Part shown: positions 1 through 12,300 of the stretch, piece after piece
Position numbering within the stretch: the stretch's first letter is position 1
Layout: the number at the start of each line of letters is the position of its first letter
NCBI GenBank assembly: GCA_037074615.1
Contig: CM073537.1
Location: 21,843,989 to 21,907,988 of the forward strand
Length of the DNA: 64,000 nucleotides
Reading direction: 5' to 3'
Origin: Leucaena leucocephala
Lineage: Eukaryota > Streptophyta > Magnoliopsida > Fabales > Fabaceae
Notes under the pieces: model-generated
What the model was told of the DNA's origin: nothing
The model's input: the letters and a program-made list of their open reading frames with translations, nothing else
The model's database searches: none
Program-made: the position numbers and the translations under genes

Positions 1-1170
1 AAGAATATATATCCCAAAAGACTAGCCAACTGAGCAGAAAACCTCTTACAACTTATAAACTATAGGTGGGACTTAAATGGATACAAAGCTTGAAAATGTT
101 AAATCCTGGTACTGTATAGTATGGTATAATTGGTGTTATTGCAGTATCATAGAAATAAAAGAACAAAAAAGTATTCTCTCTACATTATGGTACATGCATT
201 TGGATTCTGGTCTCTGAACGTCATTAAAACTTGAGTATCTAAACAACCATCAAGCTGATGCATTGACGTGTTCATCAGAACCAGACCCGAATTCAGATCC
301 GTTTTATCACATTCATCTTTTGCTTACTCGTTCTTGTTGTTCCCTACAATCTCCACTTTCTTCCATGTTTTCTTCTTCAGTTTCTTCAACACTTTCTTCG
401 AGTCAATCCGACCCGTCACCACCACACGGTGTTTCTTCATGTCTGTTGTGATTTTTTCTACTCCTAATTAACAAAACCAGATTATCAAAATTTAATAATG
501 TGATAACCCCGTCAGTAAAAATTTAAACTTTAACACAGTGATAGAAGTGACGACACAAAGTAAGTGCCTGTACACTTGGAGATGGCTTCAACAACACTTC
601 TCTCACATGCATTGCAGTGCATTGAGACTTTGAATTCTACGACTATTACCTGACGCCAAAAAAACAGAGAATAAAATCAAATCCATGTGGGGCTATGTAT
701 AATTAACAAAATTTGGTTTAAGGGAGATCTTACTCTGGTTTGGTCTTTTTTTTTGGGACTTGCCCATTGAAACAGTCTTATTTCGTCTCATCTCATCGGA
801 GAAGACAAAAGTAATGCATTAAAAACAAAGGAAGGGGCTATGGCCGATGGTGATTTCAGGGAGATTAGTTAGTTATGGCAGTTATTACATGAATCTCACT
901 TCCCTAAACGTCATGACAGTTGGTGGCTGGCGGGTCATCTTTTTTCCCTGGTGGCTTTAATTTTAGTCTTCACAAATTGAATGAATAAAATTGTCCCCCT
1001 ATATTGCAAGGGATAAAAAATCCCCCTAAACATTAGCGAAAGAATTAAATTTTTTTATCAAATCCGCAAAATAACAATATTTAGGACTTAAATTTTATAG
1101 GATTATAATAAAATAACAATATTTAGGTTTACATCCAGTTGAACGATTTTTCCAGTCTTTGACCGATTTA
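1..1170. other. Intergenic spacer, no gene recognised
   Basis: AT-rich spacer. The short open frames at 263-471 are low-complexity Ser/Phe-rich readings without family resemblance. I see no tRNA, no convincing splice-linked exons and no terminal inverted repeats here. Confidence 0.5.
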
Positions 1171-1186
1171 TAATGAAGTCGGTTTT

Positions 1187-1375
1187 TTTTTTTTTGTTGC
1201 CCACCCGGTTCACCGGAACTTTACCCCGACTACATCCGGATCTGACCCGCGTCGCGCACCTGGCTATGGTGGGTGAGTCTCCCAACGGGAATTTTCTGCA
1301 TTCGCCAAGGCTCGAACTCGAGACCTCGCTTAAGCGATACCGAGCCGCTTACCACTCTAACCAACCCCCGTTGGT
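1187..1375 (-). mobile_element. tRNA-derived SINE, copy 1, with target-site duplication
   Basis: Full-length short interspersed element on the minus strand. Read 5' to 3' it has a tRNA-like head with an A-box-like segment and a B-box-like GAGTTCGAGCCTTGG, then a body containing GTTGGGAGACTCACCCACCA, and it ends at GGTGGGCAACAAAAA. It is flanked by an exact 16-bp duplication, TAATGAAGTCGGTTTT, at 1171-1186 and 1376-1391, which is the signature of target-primed reverse transcription. The same family recurs at 18.9, 19.1, 60.8 and 62.0 kb. Confidence 0.9.
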
Positions 1376-1391
1376 TAATGAAGTCGGTTTT

Positions 1392-2661
1392 GTGTCTCTT
1401 CTTAACCGGTGCCTTGCTCTAGTCTTCTAATCGTTGACATTATTTTCGTTTTCACCTCTATAATCATACGGAATATTGTATCGGAACGACTTGATGGAAG
1501 TGAGGTTATTTCTAGGATTAATAAGTTGCAGGTTAAGCCAATAAGCCGACTTGATAAAGTAAATTATTGCATCATAGATAAAGTAATAGTTGTTCCTTGT
1601 AATTTGAGCAATTGATGAAAATTTTGTGAACGGATGTTGTGCGAGCGCGGGTAGCAAATGCTAGTTCATTATAAAAACAAAACTTTACGAAGGAATAAAA
1701 ATTAATTTCATTACAAATAATTGAATGATTCACACTGAAAAAGATACTACAAAATTTACTAAAAGAGTATAATTCTAAAAAAATAATACATGTTCAAGTG
1801 CTGTTAATATATACTCGTACTTTAGTTGAATTATTATATCATCATCTCCTGTAATGTTTTTTTTATTTGTACAGAGTGGGAGCCATACACACAATTTCTT
1901 AAATATTTAAAAATGTTCACTTAATTAATTCTAAGTTATAGTAAAGGGGTTGAATGACGTAGTTGAAGAATCAGCAGGTGATCAGATCACTGTAAAATTT
2001 CTCTACACGAGTAGTTCCTAGAGTGCTTTATTATGGTAAATCCCAGTAATTATGAATCTCTGAATAATCTTGAAATCTAGAAATGAGGGCAATAATAATA
2101 GGCTTTAATGATGATTATGCAAATCTTAATCCGACACGCTACCAGATCAGTCTTCCAATGGAGATATCAAATCAAAGGATATGAATGAATGAAAACTCTG
2201 CAACAATATCACTTTCCAATCTGCTTCTGATTTGATACCAGGCGTCGGCAGATCCTAGGATGAATTGTGCATGACACACCATTTATATAGTATCATCAAT
2301 TAGACTTTGCCATATATGTAAACCTAATAAAATTCTAGTCCACAATCAAATACTCCTCACTTTCCTGGCCGACCAGCAACCGACCGGTATACTATATCAA
2401 TGTTCAAAAACTGAAATGGAGTGGAGTTATGACCTGAAACCCACCATTAAGTTGGGAGTGGCAAGCAATAGCTACCCACCTAACAAGCAATGACCGTCAT
2501 GATTTAGAACAGATCTACCAACATCGTGGATTTGACAAAATAAAAGGCTGAGAAAATTAAGAAACATATTACTAATAAGTCAGCTTCAACCTGGGTTCCG
2601 CAACTTGGAATAGATTCACAAGAGAAACTTCTGGTTACCTTTTCTTTTCTGGGGAGAAGAA
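1392..2661. other. Intergenic spacer and probable promoter/5' UTR of the acidic protein gene
   Basis: AT-rich sequence with no recognisable coding region. The last few hundred bases, ending just before the ATG at 2662, probably contain the promoter and 5' leader of the downstream acidic protein gene. No element boundary was found. Confidence 0.4.
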
Positions 2662-3096
2662 ATGAATGGCGCTGATGTATCATCATGGTTACTCATGGAG
2701 GACAGCGCAGATTCAGAAGCAGACTCTGGCTTCTTTAGTCTCTATACCAGCACAGCCACTTTTGCTGGTCATAATGAAGATGACGCTGAATCCTGCAACT
2801 TTGACACAGACGGTATGTATGGTTCATCTGAGGTTGGTGATGGTCATGAGGATGATAAGGATTCTGGAGAATTTAGTTGCTATGAAGATGACGTGGATGA
2901 ATTGGATTCTCAAAGCTCCATGATATGGCAGTCAGACACCACGTCGGAATGTTTTTCTCCTTTGCCTGTGGAAGATGAACAAGAAGAAATGAAGATTGAA
3001 GTTGATCAAAAAGAAACTAAGATAGGTGGAGTTAATCTCCATGAACTGGAAGATAGACTATTTTGGGAGACTTGCATGGCAGTGGGGTACCCGTGA
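2662..3096 (+). CDS. Small acidic plant protein of unknown function
   Basis: An uninterrupted frame of 144 residues. It is dominated by Asp, Glu and Ser (for example EDDAESCNFD, HEDDKDSGEF and CYEDDVDELD), has no signal peptide or membrane segment, and ends in the less acidic, aromatic motif LFWETCMAVGYP. I associate this type of C-terminus with short plant-only unannotated proteins, but I cannot name the family with certainty. The start at 2662 follows the purine-rich context GGGGAGAAGAA and is the first Met of the frame; an overlapping frame at 2666 is a shadow. A possible 3' UTR intron follows the stop. The composition argues for a nuclear or cytosolic regulatory or adaptor protein, but that is inference. 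Confidence 0.65.
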   Translation: MNGADVSSWLLMEDSADSEADSGFFSLYTSTATFAGHNEDDAESCNFDTDGMYGSSEVGDGHEDDKDSGEFSCYEDDVDELDSQSSMIWQSDTTSECFSPLPVEDEQEEMKIEVDQKETKIGGVNLHELEDRLFWETCMAVGYP

Positions 3097-3604
3097 AACT
3101 TGAATTTTAGATCCTGGGTAGGTAATAATCCATCTTGTAATTTATTTTCACGGCGCTTGCTCTTTTAGATTAAGGAATGTAATTAAACCTGTGTGTATGA
3201 GCTTACAGATATGAGTATAAAGTCCATAATCTGTCTCCTTTTTATGCAGCCCATCAAGTTAATATGTTTGTTTTCGCAGAAAGTCAAGCTTGTCATTCAA
3301 CAGCCAAAGGAATACACCATTTCAATCATCCATTGCAAATAACATAGCATATCAGGAATGCACCATTTGATTTGAAAACCTACAATTTGAAGGCTTTGTT
3401 TTATCCAGAGGTTGTCCATAATCACTAAGCTAGGAAATAGCCAGTACAATACCATAGTTTTAACATAATTTCAAAGTTCTCATGCTATTAGTTTACTCCG
3501 CAGATGCTTCACTTTTGGTCTTGTTTTCCTTCTTCTCCCGCATATTCTTGTAGCTATATCTTCATGAAAATCTATTAAGAGGAAAAAAATGATTCGTACT
3601 CAAG
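3097..3604. other. Probable 3' UTR and convergent spacer
   Basis: AT-rich region between the acidic protein gene (+) and the small minus-strand gene ending at 3605. It likely carries the 3' UTRs of both convergent transcripts. No further feature is seen. Confidence 0.4.
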
Positions 3605-4523
3605 TCAGGATATTTTCATTCTTTCAGCATCAATATGTTTCCAAGGATTGAGACCTTCTCTGACTGCCAGAGCTTCTGGAGAATTCTCCCATGCACCCTT
3701 CTCTGACTCCAAAACAAGTTACTTTGTCATCTGCATGATACAAAGAAAATTCTACAAATTCAAGATTCTTGGCGAGATGCAACTTGACGGTAGAAATGAA
3801 ATGCAACTTGGCCGGGAGAAATGAATGTCGTTCTGTGATGAGAATGAAACTACACTAGAATGATGCTACAATGAAGTGCTTGTTACACAGTTTTTCCCCC
3901 AATCAAATCTTGTTTTACACATCAATAGAAAAAAATCCAAAATCTCATGGTAATGCACAATGTCGTTCTGCATACATTGCTTCAATTTAGTTTATTTACT
4001 GCACATATAAATTTGAGTGAAATAGAACAAGGTCAATGAATTTTTCTCCCTCGTCTTCAAAAATGATCTGTTACCAGGAATGATGGAAATGCAGCTTGGT
4101 AATTTGTTTGAAGTTTTTACATCAAAGATCCATGATATGGTCCAATGTAACAGACCTTTCAAGACTTGTTAAAACAATCTTTCAGAATTTCAACATTTAA
4201 TTTAAAACTTTCTTGGCATTTTACAGTTTCCCACACAATGACAAATAACATCTCCCAAAAACCTATGATAATCAACAATGACTGTCCATGGTCGCAACAA
4301 ATATTCAATCTTCATTTCAACTTTCCATTTGAAAAATTTAATTTCCACCAATAAGCTTGCCACAAGTCCAGTGATACATTAATTGAAATAGAGGCATAGC
4401 GTTTAAAAAAGCAACATGGAGATTTCTCACACAGAAGCCAGTTTTAATCATGAACAACTCCATAGAAGCTCCAATCAAGGCTGACACAGCCCCAATCTTC
4501 AAATACCAGTCCAGAAACTTCAT
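3605..4523 (-). pseudogene. Small one-helix conserved plant protein gene, apparently frameshifted
   Basis: Two minus-strand exons encode a short protein resembling a plant family I recall but cannot name. The upstream exon (about 4523-4433) reads MKFLDWYLKIGAVSALIGAS and on to MIKTGFY, giving one membrane helix. The downstream exon (about 3733-3605) reads LESEKGAWENSPEALAVREG and LNPWKHIDAERMKIS before a stop. Joining the exons with the strong acceptor at about 3733 gives YDKVT and then an extra T near 3718, which throws the second half out of frame. An alternative splice (donor after TGT at 4431 to an acceptor just before TCAGAG) would bypass the shift but loses several conserved residues. 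A 5' leader exon could lie near 5.4-5.5 kb. It could be a pseudogene, an assembly error or an alternatively spliced gene. Confidence 0.5.
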
Positions 4524-4550
4524 TAAAGCTGCATTAAGGGCAATAACCAT

Positions 4551-5621
4551 TATTGCTTAAAATGATAATAGAATAAAGAAATTCCCTTTCCACTAAGGAA
4601 AGGCAATGGCATGATAAAGAAAAGAAGACCATCACAAGCTGCACATCAAAGAGATTTTATCATCCAGGTAGGTATTAATAGTTGAGTTTTATCTAAGTCT
4701 GCTAGGGAATTTAAAGAGTTGGTAAATAACCTATTTTTAATTGTTGCAAATACGAGGGGAAAACATTTCACTGTTTCCAATAAAAAACGAAGTTCGTATA
4801 TCAAAGGAAATCACCGATGAGGATAAAAAGGATTGGCAAGATATGATAAATTCGTGCAGCTCAATTACAGATGATATCCCAATAGTCAGACCGACTGCTT
4901 CTACAGGAAAATAATTACAATGCACAGCACGAAAAATACAAGTATAAGTACACATTTTGTCGCACTCCTCAATTAGTTAACTGGATCCATATATTCTCTG
5001 CAAATGATCCTGGGTGAATAATTGGAATAACTCTACATTATCTACCTGAAAGCCTTTACTGAATGTGAACTTAAAACAGTCAATCATCTGAATTTCCAAC
5101 ACGAGTAAAACAGTATCAACTAAAGTAGCCAACTTGGCTCTAGTGCCTTCCATGAAATAATCAGGCTTTCACTTTAAAAAGACGCAGAAGGGAATTAAGA
5201 CATGAAACGATTATGTTGATTTCGAACAATTCACAGGGCATGAGGAACAATTTCTGTATACATTACTTTTATCCTACAATCATGCGAGCGAAACATAAAA
5301 ATAGTGTATTGCCTAAATAGGTGCACACACACCTATATATAGGTATGAGTGATTGGAGCACAAAATCGATGATGAAATACTTAGACTAGGAATAGCAGGA
5401 AGGAAAGAGAAGACGATGAAGAAAGATCGCCAAAGCAGAAACAGAAAGCAGGCTCCCCCGTAAGCAGTAATAGAGAAGGGAACGATCATGGGCCCAATTG
5501 GGTTGGGCTCATGCTTCATGGGTTGGGCCTATTGTATGTCATGAAAAGCCCATATTTAATTTGACCCAAATTGACCCAAATATATGGTTAGAAAAAAAAA
5601 TCCATGTCCCTTCATCTGCTA
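4551..5621. other. Spacer upstream of the small minus-strand gene
   Basis: Contains no convincing coding exon. A minus-strand frame near 5400-5500 with hydrophobic residues could be a 5' exon or promoter-proximal sequence of the gene at 3605-4523, but no splice chain could be confirmed. Confidence 0.35.
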
Positions 5622-6888
5622 GGCCTGTTTAGTACACAAGTCTTCAATTTTAATGGATTGATAATGGGATTAGGTGTGAAAGTGTGAATGACTAGGATTG
5701 AGACTCTAAAATTATATTTGGTATAGCTAGATGATAAAAAATAAATTTATATCTTATAAATATATTAATTCGATTTCTGTTGCTATTGTTAGTGTTCTTT
5801 TAGTAAGTAATTTTATAAATTTTTTATAAATATTTTCTGAACCCTAGACTATTCTTTTCCCTTTGTAAGGTACTAGTGTTAAATTTAACCAAATTTTTTT
5901 ATATAAAAAAATTATGTTTGGTATGGATAAATATTGAGGGAAAGGCTTACGTTAAATTAGTTTTGTAATAATACTAAATTATGAGAAGATTATATTACCC
6001 TTAATATTAAAATAAAAAACTCTATTCTGCAACTCCCCCGCCCAGAGCCATCTCCCTCTTGGGAAGTTATATTGCCATGTTTTCTTGCCTCTGCCATTTC
6101 TACAAGATTTATCATCTTGGGGGAAGAAAAGCTATATGTTACTGGTTATATTAAATTAGATCGATACTAGACAATTTTTGATACCCAGAATAAATCTTGC
6201 CAATAGTCCAGACTCCACTAGATCTCAGTTGGCATTTCTTTTTGCCAAGAATTGCTGGCCCATGTATTTTCAAGAGTATCTAATCCATTTGGTCCAACTT
6301 ACATGTAGAAAGGCAAAACAGGAACTTAAATAAAAAAATTAAAGCCGTAGTGAGGGCAATCGCGAACAAGAGGTCACGGTAACTGTTGCAAATTGCCGTC
6401 GTTGAGAGAAGGTCACTGTCGAAGGAGATCAGTTTAGGCGACCATGCGATCAGTTTAGGTTGAATCAGATGAAGGGTGTTGATCCAATTATTAGCGAGAT
6501 TGCGTTGAGGAAGGAGGTCGCAAGATCACAATCGTGGAAGGGTGTTGCTCTCATTAGAGAGCTTTGAGCCTCCGACCGTGACGACCGTTGCAGTAGGACG
6601 TGCGACACGAATGACGAGAACGATGGAGGGAACGAGAGCAGCACGAGAGCAATGGCGGCAATGGAGATCGATGAGAACAGGTTTAATTTGGGGCAAAATT
6701 GATAGGCTATCTCTAGTCTAAAAATTATTATAAATAAGAATATTTTTATCTTCAAAATTTTCAATCCCAAAACTAAAAAGCAATACTAAAAGGGAGCTAT
6801 ATGGCCTTGTGCAATTCCAACCACGTACCCCTCATTCCATGACTCAATCCTAGTCTCACCCCCTGAGCTCTGCATAGCAAACAGGGCC
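5622..6888. mobile_element. Harbinger/Tourist-like non-autonomous DNA transposon (1.27 kb)
   Basis: The left end reads GGCCTGTTTAGTA and the right end, as reverse complement, reads GGCCCTGTTTGCTA. Both ends also share an inverted subterminal GACTAGGATTGAG (left near 5690, right near 6850). The flanks are CTA (5619-5621) and TTA (6889-6891), consistent with a 3-bp TTA-type target duplication carrying one substitution. GGCC-TGTTTG termini with TTA/TAA duplications are typical of PIF/Harbinger MITEs. The interior has no transposase; the 101-codon minus-strand frame inside is not recognisable. Confidence 0.65.
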
Positions 6889-7308
6889 TTAGTTTAAGCC
6901 TTCAATATGTGCAGTGATTTGATGATCACAAAATCATCACACTCGAGTTGAATGCCCGTACATCTTTACCAATTTGATAGGTAGAAGATAATTAGATCAT
7001 TTAAATATGATATGGCCATGAATACAAATATTTTATTAAAAAAAATAAAATTTATTTTAATGATCTCTATATTTTAAGAGAATTAGTCTCTAAATTAAAA
7101 TTTATTAGATACCGCCTAATTTATACTAAAAAAATGCCATACATTGATTTATCACAGAAAACATTTTTTAGAATAAATTGATAACTCATTATTTCATTCA
7201 TTTTCATCACTTAATTAATTATGTACATATTTCTTTTATCAGTATATACTCGATAATGATGTGTATATAAATTATGTAACCTGCGGCGTATACCAAACGT
7301 GGGCATGT

Positions 7309-7309
7309 T

Positions 7310-7340
<31 letters not shown>

Positions 7341-7357
7341 ATGTATATGTATATATT
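7309..7357. repeat. TA/TATG microsatellite
   Basis: An uninterrupted run of alternating T and A passes into GTATAT-type units. It is visible directly as a simple repeat. Confidence 0.9.
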
Positions 7358-8461
7358 AAATAAAGCATGTTGGAAGGTTAGGGTTTGATGATGATCTTAG
7401 AGAGTGTGAATAAAAAAATCCATCCGATCATGTGAAAATTGTACGCCAGGGAAAAAAAAAATATACAAAGCGGAATCACTTCTCTAAATGGTATAATAAG
7501 AAGAGAAGAAGAAGAGAGTTGGACATAAAGTCTTTATCTTTAAAGAGGTATGTGTAGTACTTTTCTTTAAGCTTAATTCATTATCACCTACTTTTAATTA
7601 GAAAATTATAGTCATATATTTAGATTTATGATAAACTCTATATGTTAATTCATAAATAAAGATAAATTAAATAATTAATAATTATTTTTTATGAAAAATA
7701 ATAACTTTTAAAGATATAACTCCCTACACGTTCCTACACATGAGTTTTTAAATTAATAAGCACATGTATTTTCAAAAATTAAATCTTTTCATTTTAAAAT
7801 ATTTGTTTAAAATTTTTGGTTCGAAGAAACAAAAGAAAGGTAACCTGTCGTTCTCCTCACTGGCACAAATAAAACGTGACGCATGGACTGGGCTGTAGAC
7901 CTGACGCATACGTTGACTTTCGTTTCTCAATTATAGCAATTGTTTATTTCTCAGGAACAATAACAGGTTTCACATTATAATATAAAAACGGGTTAAAATA
8001 TTATACGAGGAGATGCTGACATCTTAAAGTTAACCATGATGCAATTTTATCTATTAATTATAAAAAAATGGTGCAAAAATCTCGTTATTTATAGAAAATG
8101 AATTGTTTAGTTAATTTATTAAAGAGAATTTCATGCAAAATACAAAGATCCGGCGTCTGGATGAAGGAAAGAAGATAAAAGGGATCTAATGCTTGACATT
8201 AAAGACGTGGTTAGTTTTAATGTGAACTAGGGAACAAAATGGGAAAATGTCCTAAAATGTCTGTTGAGGATAGATGGAAACATGGTAACAATAACAAAGA
8301 AACCTTTCATTTGAATTCAAACTCATCGTCTTCTTCTTCCGATGCTTGAATTGTAAGCAAGGATCTGACACAAGCACACGCCCACAAAATATCACCTCTA
8401 TTAAATTAAAAACAAAATCTGGGAGGGCATGATATGAAGCATATTGCTTTGCAACATGCAT

Positions 8462-8504
8462 TATATATATATATATATATACAGAGAGAGAGAGAGAGAG
8501 AGAG
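8462..8504. repeat. Compound (TA)n(GA)n microsatellite
   Basis: About ten TA units are followed immediately by about eleven AG units. This is a typical length-variable plant simple sequence repeat. Confidence 0.95.
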
Positions 8505-9307
8505 GCGACAACATGTTGTGGTGTAGTAGACGACAATGATTCAGCTAATAGCACGGCGGAGAAAGTGAAGGAATATTTGATTTTTCATGAAAATCATTTT
8601 TTAAATCAAGTTCCTAATCGTATTTATTCTAATACTATGGCAGTGCAGAACAATTATCAACATGTTCTTTTTTAAAAAAAATCAAAAAATTATTCACGCA
8701 TTATTTAAAGTTTTAAAAGGTTGGTGCAAAATGCAAATAGGAGCATTATTTCATTTTATCTCGTACAATTTTGCGTAAATTTGGTCACTATAAAGATTTA
8801 AACCTTGTTTTGCAGAGATTCTAAATGAAGCTGCTGACAAGCTAACTAAAATGGCTTGACCGTCTCTTCCAGGTTTCTTTCCGTTTGTTAAAAAAAAAAA
8901 AGAACTTTTATTAAAGAAATGAGAAAAGATGTGTTGGTAACTGATAACTGTTAATATTGCATTTGGGTGCAACGTGCCAAACATATAAGAATAATATGCG
9001 ACGACACCGACTAGGCTGAACCGAACCGGATCTCCGGACCGAACGGTGAACCAAGCACAGCCTCCAAGCGAGCTCTTCGAAGAAGCTTCATCCTTGCTCG
9101 TTTCAATCCTTGTCTTACGGCTAAAAAAGAAACACTGTTATTCCACGTATGAAGTACTTAATGCTCTCAACGACCCTCAGTCTTCCACCAAATCCTTAAT
9201 ACTTTTGTATTGCTACTATATCTGTTGGCTTCTTTCTTGTATGCCTTTTTTTCTCCTTTTTCTGGGATTTCCCCGTTTCACAGTCTTGATCTTCGAAGCT
9301 ACAAATT

Positions 9308-12300
9308 ATGCAAGCAACTCAAGCGGCCACGAATGAAACTTCTGATAATTCACAAAAGGTTGGATTTCAGTGATTGATCTGTGTAACAATTAAAGTTCCG
9401 TGCTTTTAAACCCTTTGTTATCGCTACAGAAAGTGAGATGGCTATTCTGCTTTTCTTCTAATTCAATTCATAACACATGGATACCTTTTTTTTTTTTTTT
9501 AAGAAATTCATCACAAATGCAGAAAGTTTTTAGCTCATGATTGAATCTAGTAGTGTTGAATCTTCATTTTTCCCCCTGCAATATTGCGGCTGGAATGTTC
9601 TAGTTGGTGATTGGTTTCGCTTTTGCCTATTTGTTATAATTGATCCAATTGAAATCAAGGGGTTTGTAATTTCAGCTTAACCTATGCTTACTTGAAACAG
9701 TTCCTGAAAGCTAGTCCCTGTACTAGAATCCCTTTCTAGATTTGCGTCTTAGTCTCAATGTTTACCATGTTTGTGTTCTGATATGGATTTTCTCTTTCCA
9801 TGTTACCATGGACTGCCAGATCAAATTGAATAATTCGTGCTTAACTGGCTACCTTCCATAGAACATATCATGCATAATCTGCAAATTGCTTGTCGGTTTT
9901 CATAAATCTGTGTTTAGTAAAAACTTTGGTTCACTAGAGGATGAAAGAGACCTATGAGGGAAAGTTTACCCTCAAATTGGTCTCTGAGAGAACCTGGAGA
10001 TAAGTGTATGGGCACTACAATGGAGACCTATATAGGTTTTTCTTCTCTAATTGAAAATTTGTTCTGTATTTTAATGCAATTGGCATGCTCTTTATGTGCA
10101 TTGATTGGTCATGTTGAATTATGACTAAACAAAACAAATTCTTAAAATTGTTTTCTATGCGCAGACTGATCTTCAGTTAAACGAAGAAGTTTCAGATAAT
10201 GGACCAAGTGGGAGGCGGCCAGATATTTCACTTCAAATCCCACCTAGACATTTAGGATTTGGAAGTACACGCGGTGTAAGGTCTCTGGACCATTCTCAAA
10301 GCTTCTCTAGAGGGATTCCATCGCCGCGAGGCTTTTTGCGGGCTTTGAGCCTCAAAAGGAAAGGCAACACAGCAGATGCTGAAAGAAGCAGCCTCCTCAG
10401 TTCAGATCCCAAGGCGGCTTCAGATAGTCCAAATGTGTCCAACTTAACATCTGCAATTTCATGGAAAAGATGTACTTCTCTTCCTGTCACGCCTGCTACA
10501 AATCTGTCCCCTTCAGTTCCTACACCTGCTTCTGCAAGGACATACAGTGAACAGCCTAAACGCCATGTAAGTTACTTTCTTCCAGGTCAAAAGTTATGTT
10601 ACTCTTGGGGTTTGGCATCAAACTTGTTGATGTAGACATTGAATCAAGCTTGTGTTTAGTGCATTCTAAAACTATTAAGACATGAGCACTTTAACATTAG
10701 TCTTTGCCTTAGGATATTGGCATTTGTAATAGTAAAAAACCTAAGGATTCTTTTTAATTTTGTGCAGAAAGATGCTGTTGCTGCTGGTTCCAAGGTTTCA
10801 AGGTCCCTCTCTGTGCCTGGGCGGAATATGGTTATTGTAAGATCTCTGTCTTTTGCTGCCCGGAGTGAGCATGCACAGCAAGATCAGAATGATGGTATGT
10901 TCTGTCATAACATATATACTCTTTTGCCATGTTTAAATTCATGTGCTTGAATAAACTGTCCATCTTTGACGTTGACATTGGTTAGAAAAATGGGCGGACT
11001 TCAATCAAATTTCATTCTACTTAGTGTGTTGTTTTCCTCCCTCATCATATTCATTTGTTCAATGAATTTAAAACTAAAAAAGTTGTATGTCTTGTTGTAG
11101 ATTCTTCTTTATAGAGGCTTTCAATTAAATGTTTTAACTAAGAGACAATTCAAAGATCATAGGTGGGCAAGGTCCGTTGACTTCATATTCATATTTAGAC
11201 AGTGCATGTAACTGACACCTGAGTTAATTTCTGAATTGTATCAGTATTATAGTGCTGGACTCTAGTTTAATTTCTGAATTTTTATTGTTTTTGACACCTG
11301 AGTTGTCCAGTGTTTTGCATAAATTGCACACAATCAAATAGGAATTTTTGTTTTCATATTTAACGTTGGTTTCTTGGCGAATCAGATCAAATAACTCCTG
11401 TACCAGTAGAAGATGCTGATGAAGAAATTCCTGAAGAGGAAGCAGTTTGCAGAATCTGTTATGATGTCTGTGATGAAAGGAACACTCTCAAATTGGAGTG
11501 CAGTTGTAAAGGCGACTTGACACTTGTTCATGAAGAATGTGCAATTAAATGGTTTAGCACAAAAGGAAATAAGAAATGTGATGTCTGTGGCCAAGAGGTT
11601 CAGAATTTACCTGTAACATTGCTTCGTTTGCCCAGCTCTGCTCAGACAGGAAGGAGACAGGTGCAGGGTCAGCAGAACATGAATCCCGAGAGATTAAGGT
11701 GATTCAGCAATCATATCCTCAAACTCAACGTGTTCTTCTACTTGAGAAGCTTGGATTATTTTCTGCTACCACTTTCTACCTGCTCAAATTTTGCGGATTC
11801 ATTATTTGCTGTTATTCTTTTTACAGCGCTTGGCAAGACTTCGTGGTGCTTGTCCTAATAAGCACAATATGCTATTTTTTCTTCCTCGAGCAGCTACTGG
11901 TATGCCTGTTTTCTATAAGAGAAAGCTTATGGAAATCTGTTTCATGGTTATAAAAGCTACTTTTGTTTTATTATCTCATTCTGATGGAGTGTTGTTTTCA
12001 CATTCTGACACCAATATAGGAGTCTGCCTTCATGTAACTATTATTATTTCTTTTACACCGGCGAGGTACAATATTATCTTTAGACTGAAGAGATATAGAT
12101 TTTTGGGAAAATTGGGAGAAAATCTCCTATTAAAAATTTTATTGATGAGAAAGACCTACTAAATATTTATATACAGAAAGTACTAGTATTCTATAAATAT
12201 TGTACATATATAGTACCGATACTCTAATTTAGGTTCTTCTCCCCAAAAAAAATTTCAGTGGGGGACTTTTCCCCAATTTCCCCTAGATTTTTCTCTGTTT

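Larger units (their letters stand above)
6892..9000. other. AT-rich spacer with microsatellites, upstream of the RING-CH gene
   Basis: No coding region is recognised. It contains a TA/TATG microsatellite at about 7309-7357 and a compound TA then GA microsatellite at 8462-8504. The final few hundred bases form the probable promoter of the RING-CH gene. Confidence 0.5.

Noticed and set aside
6465..6770. 101-codon minus-strand frame inside the Harbinger-like element
   Set aside because: Low-complexity hydrophobic reading with no transposase motifs.
9046..9336. 96-codon open frame read as a protein
   Set aside because: It overlaps the leader and true first exon of the RING-CH gene in another frame and does not splice into the RINGv frame; at most it is an upstream ORF.
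12095..12300. Possible inverted-repeat MITE in an intron of the RING-CH gene
   Set aside because: The two ends share only a short AATTGGG-like similarity; not enough to support an element.
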